Position numbers and translations under genes: made by a program
Notes under the pieces: generated by a model
Told to the model about the DNA's origin: nothing
The model's input: the letters and a program-made list of their open reading frames with translations, nothing else
Database searches by the model: none
Part shown: in pieces, positions 1 to 5,919 of the stretch
Layout of the letters: each line of letters opens with the position of its first letter
How positions within the stretch are numbered: position 1 is the first letter of the stretch
Origin: Pseudoselenomonas ruminantium
GTDB taxonomy: Bacteria > Bacillota > Negativicutes > Selenomonadales > Selenomonadaceae
Assembly: GCA_002448495.1 (NCBI GenBank)
Contig: DJYL01000018.1
Location: 1-9,857, forward strand
DNA: 9,857 bases
Direction of reading: 5' to 3'

Positions 1-1012
1 CTTTGTGAAAAGCTGTATTGCACTAACGTCCCTGATGGGACTCAGCACGGACCAGGTGTCCAAAGTGGTGGAAGCTGCCGAAAAGAAGCCGTTGCCGGTA
101 GTAATCTGGATTCATGGCCATGAATGCACGGGCTGTGATGAATCCTTCATCCGTTCCGGTGCGCCGCTTGCATCGGATTTGGTATTGAGCCAGATTGCGC
201 TGGAGTATGACCATCTGTTAAGCGCCGCCAGCGGCGAGCCCTTTGAGGCACACTTGGAGGAGACCATCAACAAGTACAAGGGGCAGTACATTCTGTGCGT
301 AGAGGGGGCTGTCTGCACTAAGGACAACGGTATTTACTGCATGTCCGGCGGCAAGCCTTTTGTACACACGCTGCAGCACGCTGCCCAGAATGCAGCAGCA
401 GTTATCGCTTATGGTACCTGCGCAGTATCTGGCGGTATTCAGGCGGCAAAGCCGAATCCGACGGGTTCTTCGGGAATCTCTGTTTTTGCTGGCCGTACGC
501 CGGTTGTCAATGTACCGGGCTGTCCGCCGATTCCGGAGGTCATGACGGGCGTGGTTATGCATGTTGCCCTCTTTGGCACAGTACCGCCGCTTGATAACGA
601 AGGCCGTCCCAAGCAGTTCTATGGCAATCGTATCCACGATACCTGCTATCGCCGTCCCTTCTTTGATGCCGGCATGTTTGCAGAACGCTTTGATGATGCC
701 GGGGCAAAAGCCGGCTGGTGTCTCTATAAGCTGGGCTGCCGCGGGCCAGAAACGTACAATTCCTGCGGCAATCTGCGCTGGTTCCAGGGCATGAGCTATC
801 CGATTCAGTCCGGTGCACCCTGCATTGGCTGTTCTAACGCCCATTTCTGGGACGAAGATCCGATGACCAAGCGTATGCCGGAATATGGCCCGCTCGGCAA
901 TGTGGATAAAATCGGTGCTGCCATGGCTGTAGCTACCGCTGCCGGTGTGGCTGCTCATGGCGCGATGAGCGTTGTGCAGAAGCAGAAACGTGAAGCGGCA
1001 GAGAAGGAATAA
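1..1012 (+). CDS. hyaA: [NiFe] hydrogenase small subunit, group 1 membrane-bound (5' partial)
   Basis: This is the electron-transferring subunit, carrying three Fe-S clusters between the NiFe site and the cytochrome b. The reading frame is open to the left edge: the codon before the GTG at 5 is Phe, so the visible start reads FVKSC followed by a hydrophobic stretch, which is the tail of a Tat RRxFxK signal. The GTG is therefore not the true start. Counting that GTG as residue 1, proximal cluster ligands are C41, C44, C139 and C173. The distal cluster uses H211, C214, C239 and C245. The medial [3Fe-4S] cluster uses C254, C273 and C276, with Pro at 266. Residues equivalent to E. coli HyaA C19 and C120 are Gly43 and Gly144, so this is the standard, oxygen-sensitive type. 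A hydrophobic helix at about 302-323 is the usual C-terminal membrane anchor. Additional cysteines occur at 98, 104 and 112. The subgroup (1b-like) is inferred and not certain. Confidence 0.96.
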   Translation, partial: FVKSCIALTSLMGLSTDQVSKVVEAAEKKPLPVVIWIHGHECTGCDESFIRSGAPLASDLVLSQIALEYDHLLSAASGEPFEAHLEETINKYKGQYILCVEGAVCTKDNGIYCMSGGKPFVHTLQHAAQNAAAVIAYGTCAVSGGIQAAKPNPTGSSGISVFAGRTPVVNVPGCPPIPEVMTGVVMHVALFGTVPPLDNEGRPKQFYGNRIHDTCYRRPFFDAGMFAERFDDAGAKAGWCLYKLGCRGPETYNSCGNLRWFQGMSYPIQSGAPCIGCSNAHFWDEDPMTKRMPEYGPLGNVDKIGAAMAVATAAGVAAHGAMSVVQKQKREAAEKE

Positions 1013-1028
1013 GGGAGCAGGTGAATAA

Positions 1029-2936
1029 ATGAAACATGTAGTAGTAGATCCGGTAACTCGCATTGAAGGTCATCTTCGTGTTGAGGTACAGGTTGATGAA
1101 GCAACGGGGAAGGTTACAGACGCTCTTTCCTCCGGTACTGCCTGGCGTGGTCTGGAACTGGTGATGAAAGACCGTGACCCTCGTGATGCCTGGGCTTATA
1201 TCCAGCGTATCTGCGGTGTTTGTACCACGGCACATGCACTGGCTTCTGTCCGTGCCGTTGAGGATGCTCTGGGTATCGCTATTCCGAAGAATGCCAATTA
1301 TATCCGCAACATCATGGCGGCAACGCTGACGGTGCAGGATCATATCGTGCATTTCTATCATCTCCATGCTTTGGACTGGGTCAGCCCGGTAGAGGCATTG
1401 GCTGCTGATGCCATTGCTACGGCTAATCTGCAGAACACGGTGCTGAACGCTTATAAACTGCCGTTCCGCGCTCCGGACACTTCTGTAACGGAAGCTTATG
1501 AGCATGACTTCCCGGCAGCTACGCCGCAGTACTTTGAACAGATTAAGGGCAAGGTAAAGGCTATCGTGGACAGCGGCCAGCTTGGTATCTTCTCTGCCAA
1601 CTGGTGGGATCATCCCGATTACAAACTGCTGCCGCCGGAAGTTCATCTGATGGCTGTGGCGCATTACCTCGAAATGCTCGACAAACAGCGTGAACTGGTT
1701 ACGCCGCATGTTATCTTCGGCGGCAAGAATCCGCATCCGCATTATGTGGTTGGCGGCATGCCCTGCTCCATTTCGCTGGACGACGGCAATGCTCCGGTGA
1801 ATACGGCGAGACTGGAAATCGTAGACCGGGCAATCAATATGGGCAGAACGCTGGTCAACAATTACTATCTGCCTGACCTGCTGGCAATCGGCAGTGCCTA
1901 TGTGAAAGCCGGCCGTGTTGACGGCGGCGGCATGGCAAAGACCTGTGTGCTTGGCTATGGCGCATATCCTATCGAAAGCTATACGGGGACTAGCGACGGC
2001 GGTTTCTTCAAGAACCTGCTTGTCCGCTGCAACGGTGTAGTCGAAAACTTCGGTCAGGGCTTGGCGGCAGCGAAGTATTCGGAGGTAACGGCAGAAGATG
2101 TTACGACGGAAAATATTACGGAAAGCGTTGACCACGCTTGGTATGAGTATCCTGCCGGGAAGAAAGACCGTCATCCTTGGGAAGGCGTTACTGCGCCTAA
2201 GTTCACCGGTCCTAAGGAAGGTACGGCAACGGACTGGAAGGCGCTCAATGAAACAGGTAAATATTCCTGGCTGAAAACGCCGAAATGGAAAGGCAAACTC
2301 TGCGAAGTTGGCCCGCTGGCTCGTTACATCATCATCTACACCAAGGCGAAGAAGGGGCTGCTGCCGGATATGACCTGGGCAGAAAAGATGATGCTTGATC
2401 AGCTCGATGCGGTTTCCAAGGTTCTGGGGTTGGCTCCGGAAGTATGGCTGCCCACGATGGTAGGCCGTACGGCTGCCCGTGCGCTGGATGCCCAGCTGGC
2501 TGCCGAAATCAATAAATTCTTCTTTGACAAGCTCATTGCCAATATCAAGAGCGGCGATACCAAGGTGGCCAACTCCGATAAATGGGATATCAGCACCTGG
2601 CCGAAAGAATGCAAAGGTGTTGGCCTTTACGAAGCACCCCGTGGCGCATTGTCCCATTACATCACGATCAAGGATGGCAAGACGGACAACTATCAGTGCA
2701 TTGTGCCGACGACCTGGAATGCCTGCCCGCGTGATGATGATGCCGGTAATGGTGCATATGAAATGGCCATGAAGGACACGCAGGTGAAAGTGCCCGACAA
2801 GCCGCTCGAAATCGTGAAGGTTATTCGCTCCTTTGACCCCTGCATGGCTTGTGCAACGCATATGTTCAATGCCAAGGGCGAGAAGATTAATGTTATCACT
2901 ACGGACCCGTACTCCGGTACGCGTGTGGACAAATAA
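1029..2936 (+). CDS. hyaB: [NiFe] hydrogenase large (catalytic) subunit
   Basis: This subunit holds the NiFe(CN)2CO active site that oxidises H2 on the outer face of the membrane. It has 635 residues, slightly long for the family. The N-terminal motif RIEGHLRVEV (11-20) includes the proton-transfer glutamate E14. The first nickel cysteine pair is in RICGVC (C62, C65). The second pair is in DPCMACATH (C605, C608), ending at H611. The late region RGALSHYITI to VPTTWN is also typical. After H611 comes a 24-residue tail, the maturation extension expected to be cut off by the HyaD-type protease encoded downstream. The start follows GGGAGCAGGTG by 5 bases and lies 16 bases after the small subunit stop, so the two are co-transcribed. 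It has no signal peptide, consistent with piggyback Tat export with the small subunit. Confidence 0.97.
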   Translation: MKHVVVDPVTRIEGHLRVEVQVDEATGKVTDALSSGTAWRGLELVMKDRDPRDAWAYIQRICGVCTTAHALASVRAVEDALGIAIPKNANYIRNIMAATLTVQDHIVHFYHLHALDWVSPVEALAADAIATANLQNTVLNAYKLPFRAPDTSVTEAYEHDFPAATPQYFEQIKGKVKAIVDSGQLGIFSANWWDHPDYKLLPPEVHLMAVAHYLEMLDKQRELVTPHVIFGGKNPHPHYVVGGMPCSISLDDGNAPVNTARLEIVDRAINMGRTLVNNYYLPDLLAIGSAYVKAGRVDGGGMAKTCVLGYGAYPIESYTGTSDGGFFKNLLVRCNGVVENFGQGLAAAKYSEVTAEDVTTENITESVDHAWYEYPAGKKDRHPWEGVTAPKFTGPKEGTATDWKALNETGKYSWLKTPKWKGKLCEVGPLARYIIIYTKAKKGLLPDMTWAEKMMLDQLDAVSKVLGLAPEVWLPTMVGRTAARALDAQLAAEINKFFFDKLIANIKSGDTKVANSDKWDISTWPKECKGVGLYEAPRGALSHYITIKDGKTDNYQCIVPTTWNACPRDDDAGNGAYEMAMKDTQVKVPDKPLEIVKVIRSFDPCMACATHMFNAKGEKINVITTDPYSGTRVDK

Positions 2937-2957
2937 TTTCGCAGAAAGGAAAAAGCT

Positions 2958-3653
2958 ATGAAAGAAGTAGTTCGCAGGGAATATTACCTGTTTAGTCCTT
3001 GGCTGCGGATCTTTCATTGGATTATGGTGGTATCCATCTGTGTACTGTTTACGACAGGCCTGATGATTACCAGCCCGTGGATTATCTACTCGTCAGAGCC
3101 GACTTTCTCCGGCATGACGGTGGACAATATCCGCAACATCCATTTTCTTGCAGCCTATCTGTTCAGTGCCTCGTTTATCTTTAAGATTTACGGGTTCATC
3201 ATCAATCGTGGTGACCGGTTGTTCCCTCATGTATGGAAGGGATACTTTTACCGCAATACCGTAGATGTGGCACTGCATTATATGTTCCTAAAACCGGAAC
3301 ATGCCTCTTATCTGCGCAATCCTCTCGCGCGTTGCTCCTATGCGTTCCTGTATGTTCTGGTGCTTATCGAGATTATCACAGGGTTTGGTATTTACTATAT
3401 GACCGATCCTTCTGGTATCGGCGGCACGCTCTTTGGCTGGATTATTCCGGTGCTGGGCGGTGAAATGATGGCGCATCTTGTACATCATTATGTGGCATGG
3501 GCGATTATCCTGTTTGCCATCGGTCATGTTTACATGGTTATCCGTGCAGAGTTTATGGAAGGCGAGAGCGAAGTTTCTTCCATGTTCTCCGGCAGCAAGA
3601 TTCTGGCGCATGAGCCGCGTGATGCAGGGCATCTCGATGGTACGCTGAAGTAA
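2958..3653 (+). CDS. hyaC: Ni/Fe-hydrogenase b-type cytochrome subunit
   Basis: This is the diheme membrane cytochrome that anchors the hydrogenase dimer and passes electrons to the quinone pool. It has 231 residues and four predicted membrane helices at about 17-38, 62-82, 124-147 and 172-195. Histidines placed to bind heme are H20 (in FHW, helix 1), H62 (NIHF, helix 2), H173/H176/H177 (AHLVHHY, helix 4) and H190 (GHVY); which of these ligate heme cannot be fixed from sequence alone. GAAAGGA lies 7 bases before the ATG and the gene starts 21 bases after the large subunit stop. The presence of a b-type cytochrome rather than an Isp or a HybB-type subunit suggests an H2-oxidising, menaquinone-linked role, for example in fumarate respiration; the electron acceptor is inference. 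Confidence 0.94.
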   Translation: MKEVVRREYYLFSPWLRIFHWIMVVSICVLFTTGLMITSPWIIYSSEPTFSGMTVDNIRNIHFLAAYLFSASFIFKIYGFIINRGDRLFPHVWKGYFYRNTVDVALHYMFLKPEHASYLRNPLARCSYAFLYVLVLIEIITGFGIYYMTDPSGIGGTLFGWIIPVLGGEMMAHLVHHYVAWAIILFAIGHVYMVIRAEFMEGESEVSSMFSGSKILAHEPRDAGHLDGTLK

Positions 3654-3704
3654 AATGACCACTGGGCAAGATTGTACTAGCGGTTCTGTCCTATTGATGA
3701 AATG

Positions 3705-3711
3705 AAGGAGG
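3705..3711 (+). promoter_or_regulatory. Ribosome binding site that sets the start of the 81-aa metal-binding protein
   Basis: AAGGAGG, 8 bases before ATG 3720. An in-frame ATG at 3702 lies immediately upstream of this site and has no Shine-Dalgarno of its own, so ATG 3720 is preferred. That choice gives an N-terminus of MCKECGCGH. Confidence 0.85.
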
Positions 3712-3719
3712 CTTTGCCC

Positions 3720-3965
3720 ATGTGTAAAGAATGTGGCTGCGGCCATGAAGGCGGCGCCAATACCCGCCTGCAGTTTATTGTGCATGGTTATACTGAGGAA
3801 ATTGCTCAGGAAGTGGAAAAGGAACTTTTGGGAATGCCCGGGGTTCTGTATGTTCACATCCATGCTCATGATGGTGAGACCACGGTGGATTATAATCCCG
3901 AAAAGACGAAGCTGGGTGAGATTTTACAGCACCTGAATGCCCGCGGTCTGGATGCGATTCTGTAA
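3720..3965 (+). CDS. Small CxxCGC protein with heavy-metal-associated-like domain; putative nickel chaperone
   Basis: This is an 81-residue cytoplasmic protein that I do not recognise by name. The N-terminus MCKECGCGH places cysteines at 2, 5 and 7, exactly as in the nickel-binding tip MCTTCGC of E. coli HypB. Residues 15-81 have the pattern of a beta-alpha-beta-beta-alpha-beta heavy-metal-associated (HMA) fold: strand 16-22, helix 25-38, strand 41-49, strand 53-57, helix 61-74, strand 77-81. The usual CxxC of HMA domains is absent from the first loop (HGYTEE), so the metal cysteines sit at the N-terminus. His residues 46, 48 and 50 form an HxHxH run on the second strand. It is the last gene before the strong terminator that ends the structural block, and it directly precedes hypA. 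A role in nickel delivery is inferred from the motif and context; it could instead bind copper or zinc or be regulatory. Confidence 0.8.
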   Translation: MCKECGCGHEGGANTRLQFIVHGYTEEIAQEVEKELLGMPGVLYVHIHAHDGETTVDYNPEKTKLGEILQHLNARGLDAIL

Positions 3966-3984
3966 TCGCTGATTAAGTTGGATT

Positions 3985-4027
3985 ACGCCTTCCCTGCCCT
4001 TTTAGTGTTGGCGGGGAGGGCGTTTTC
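3985..4027 (+). terminator. Strong intrinsic terminator between hydrogenase structural genes and hyp genes
   Basis: A 14-base-pair stem pairs 3985-3998 with 4010-4023, including two G-T wobbles at 3990 and 3995, around an 11-base loop. It is followed by a short T tract, TTTTC. It starts 19 bases after the stop of the small metal-binding protein. It separates the structural transcription unit from the maturation genes, or attenuates between them. Confidence 0.87.
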
Positions 4028-4080
4028 ATTATGTATCGGCTGGGGGAACGCTCCCAAAGGATGCAGATGAGGTGAAAAAT

Positions 4081-4422
4081 ATGCATGAAATGGCTATTGC
4101 GGAAGGTATTTTGGATATTGCCCTTGATTATGCTAGGCAGAACGAAGCCAAGAAAATCAACGAAGTTGGCTTGCTGCTCGGTGAAATGTCCGGAGTAGAA
4201 GTGGATTCTCTGGAATTTTCCTTCAATATGCTGGTGCAGGGAACCATAGCGGAAGGGGCAAAGCTTAGCATCAAGAATGTCCCGCTGATAGGCAAATGCA
4301 GCAAATGCGGCAAGGAGTTTCATATTAAGCATTATGATTTCTGGTGTCCCGAATGCGAAAATGGTGTGCTTACAACCATTTCCGGACGGGAGATGCAGGT
4401 GGAATATTTGGAGGTAGACTGA
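4081..4422 (+). CDS. hypA: Hydrogenase maturation nickel metallochaperone HypA
   Basis: HypA works with HypB to insert nickel into the large subunit precursor in the cytoplasm. It has 113 residues, normal for the family. The conserved MHE start supplies His2, the nickel ligand. For this reason ATG 4081 is chosen over the in-frame GTG at 4072, which would add three residues and bury the His. The structural zinc site is C73-x2-C76 and C89-x2-C92. AGGTG (4070-4074) precedes the start by 6 bases. It is the first gene of the maturation cluster, after a strong terminator, so it needs either a promoter in the short gap before it or readthrough. Confidence 0.96.
   Translation: MHEMAIAEGILDIALDYARQNEAKKINEVGLLLGEMSGVEVDSLEFSFNMLVQGTIAEGAKLSIKNVPLIGKCSKCGKEFHIKHYDFWCPECENGVLTTISGREMQVEYLEVD
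4410..4414 (+). promoter_or_regulatory. Ribosome binding site that sets the hypB start
   Basis: GGAGG inside the end of hypA, 7 bases before ATG 4422. It rules out the longer in-frame reading from 4344, whose extra residues are only hypA read in another frame. It matters because the chosen start shows that HypB has no N-terminal nickel-binding extension. Confidence 0.85.
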
Positions 4423-5081
4423 TGGAGATTAAGGTTATCAAGAATATTTTGGGCGAAAATGACCGCATCGCCGCCGAAAATCAGGCCATGTTTCAGGATA
4501 AGAAGGTATTTGTGCTGAATTTTATGGGCTCGCCGGGGGCGGGCAAGACTTCGGTACTCGAAAAGACCATGGAGCGCCTGAAAGATAAAATCAAGATGGC
4601 GGTTATCGAGGGCGACCTCTTTACAAGCAAGGATGCCGAGCGTATTGATAAGTACGGCGTGCCCGTCATTCAGATTAACACGGCGGGCGGCTGTCACCTC
4701 GATGCCAATATGGTGCAGAAAACCGTCAGGGAAATGAAGCTGGATGAGCTGGACTTGCTGGTGGTGGAAAATGTGGGCAATCTCGTCTGCCCCGCAGAGT
4801 TCCCGGTGGGTGAAGATGCGCGGGCAGTCGTGCTTTCCGTGACCGAAGGGGACGATAAGCCTTTAAAGTATCCGCTGATGTTTAAGGAGAGCGAAATCGC
4901 CCTGCTGAATAAGGTGGATTTGGCTCCCTATTGTAATTTCAATATGGAGTCGGCGAAAAAAGATATCACAAGCCTGCATCCCGGCATAGAGGTGCTGGAA
5001 GTTTCCTGCACCAAGGGCGATGGCATTGAAGCATGGTGTGACTGGCTGCTGAAGAAGATTGCCGCCAAGAAAGGACAGTAA
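4422..5081 (+). CDS. hypB: Hydrogenase nickel incorporation GTPase HypB, short form without N-terminal CxxCGC
   Basis: HypB is a SIMIBI-class GTPase that powers and regulates nickel insertion together with HypA. It has 219 residues. The P-loop GSPGAGKTS spans 36-44, a switch-region EGDL is at 63-66, and NKVD (163-166) is the guanine-specificity motif. The G-domain metal site is C91-H92 plus C123, with the same 32-residue spacing as C166-H167 and C198 of E. coli HypB. The N-terminus MEIKVIKNILGEND corresponds to E. coli residues after its long metal-binding extension. Neither the CxxCGC motif nor a His-rich stretch is present. Its start overlaps the hypA stop by one base (TGATG), implying translational coupling. 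Confidence 0.96.
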   Translation: MEIKVIKNILGENDRIAAENQAMFQDKKVFVLNFMGSPGAGKTSVLEKTMERLKDKIKMAVIEGDLFTSKDAERIDKYGVPVIQINTAGGCHLDANMVQKTVREMKLDELDLLVVENVGNLVCPAEFPVGEDARAVVLSVTEGDDKPLKYPLMFKESEIALLNKVDLAPYCNFNMESAKKDITSLHPGIEVLEVSCTKGDGIEAWCDWLLKKIAAKKGQ

Positions 5082-5083
5082 GT

Positions 5084-5677
5084 ATGGCTGATGTATTTGC
5101 GGCTGGCGGTACGTCCAGTCTGGATAATGTACTCTACAAAAATGAAGTCACGATTTTGGGCATCGGCAATATCATCCTGCGGGATGAAGGTTTTGGCGTG
5201 CGGGTGGCAGAGTATCTTGATAAGCATTACGAATTCCCGGAGTCCGTGCAGATTGTGGATGGCGGTACACTGGGCATTGAGCTGACGCAGTATGTCACAG
5301 GCACGGAAAAACTGCTGGTCATTGATTCCATTAACGGCGGGGCCAAGCCGGGGACGACCTTCCGTTTTCACAATGATGATGTCATGGAGCATTTTCAGGA
5401 TAAATTGTCGGCCCATGAAGTCGGCATACAGGACGTGCTGGGACTCTTAACCGTTACGGGGCATAAGATTCCCGAGGTGGTCGTTATCGGGGCGCAGCCC
5501 TATGATGTGGAGGCCGGTGTGGAGCTGTCTGATGGCATGATGAAACTTCTGCCGCAGATGGTGGAGCAGGCGCTCGCGGAACTCAAAAATTGGGGGATTG
5601 AGCCGAAGAAACGTGAGCATGTTGACGATATGGATTACCATAAAGTTGCAGAGGATTTTTCGGCTGTTAGGAGGTAA
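5084..5677 (+). CDS. hyaD: Hydrogenase maturation endopeptidase, HyaD/HybD (M52) family
   Basis: This nickel-dependent protease recognises the nickel-loaded large subunit and removes its C-terminal extension, allowing the active site to close. It has 197 residues, close to E. coli HyaD. The core begins at about residue 22 with VTILGIGNIILRDEGFG. Metal-sensing residues corresponding to HybD E16, D62 and H93 are E35, D81 (VIDSI) and H111 (SAHEVG). The first 20 and last 30 residues lie outside the core and are poorly conserved. AAGGA sits 8 bases before the ATG and the gap after hypB is 2 bases. The expected substrate is the 24-residue tail after H611 of the large subunit in this locus. Confidence 0.94.
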   Translation: MADVFAAGGTSSLDNVLYKNEVTILGIGNIILRDEGFGVRVAEYLDKHYEFPESVQIVDGGTLGIELTQYVTGTEKLLVIDSINGGAKPGTTFRFHNDDVMEHFQDKLSAHEVGIQDVLGLLTVTGHKIPEVVVIGAQPYDVEAGVELSDGMMKLLPQMVEQALAELKNWGIEPKKREHVDDMDYHKVAEDFSAVRR

Positions 5678-5682
5678 TAACG

Positions 5683-5919
5683 ATGTGTTTGGCTGTTCCT
5701 GCCAAAGTAGTTGCGATAAAGGATGCTATGGGCACGGTGGATATTGCAGGCGTGACGCGTGATGTCAGCCTGATGCTTTTGCCGGAGACGAAGCTGGGCG
5801 ATTATGTGCTGGTGCATGCCGGTTTTGCCATGCAGAAGGTGGAAGAAAAGGATGCGCAGGAAACCTATGCGCTGATGGCGGAAATGCGTGGTGCGCCAAG
5901 GACGGTGGATAAGCTGTGA
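5683..5919 (+). CDS. hypC: Hydrogenase assembly chaperone HypC
   Basis: HypC is a small chaperone that forms the HypC-HypD scaffold on which Fe(CN)2CO is built and then carries it to the large subunit. It has 78 residues, normal for the family. It begins MCLAVP, giving the essential Cys2, and has the family signature GDYVLVHAGFA at 39-49 with H45. AGGAGG (5669-5674) overlaps the end of the protease gene and is 8 bases from the ATG. The last bases overlap the hypD start by four (GTGA). Confidence 0.96.
   Translation: MCLAVPAKVVAIKDAMGTVDIAGVTRDVSLMLLPETKLGDYVLVHAGFAMQKVEEKDAQETYALMAEMRGAPRTVDKL

Noticed and set aside
5..7. GTG as the start of the small subunit
   Set aside because: The frame stays open upstream and FVKSC plus the following hydrophobic stretch fits the end of a Tat RRxFxK signal, so the real start is outside the window.
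933..3017. A 694-codon open frame on the minus strand opposite the large subunit
   Set aside because: It is antisense to a certain gene whose product has all family motifs. The predicted protein is Arg/His rich with no recognisable domain, as expected from a mirror frame of a GC-biased gene.
3672..3697. Promoter TTGTAC to TATTGA before the small metal-binding gene
   Set aside because: The spacer is only 14 bases and both hexamers are poor, so it is more likely the gene is read from the hydrogenase transcript.
3288..3869. A 193-codon minus-strand frame opposite cytochrome b and the small metal-binding gene
   Set aside because: It runs across two confident plus-strand genes and their gap, with no Shine-Dalgarno or promoter seen and a composition typical of shadows.
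4344..4421. 26-residue N-terminal extension of HypB
   Set aside because: It is hypA sequence in another frame, and a good GGAGG sits before ATG 4422. The extension lacks the CxxCGC or His-rich features of long HypB proteins.
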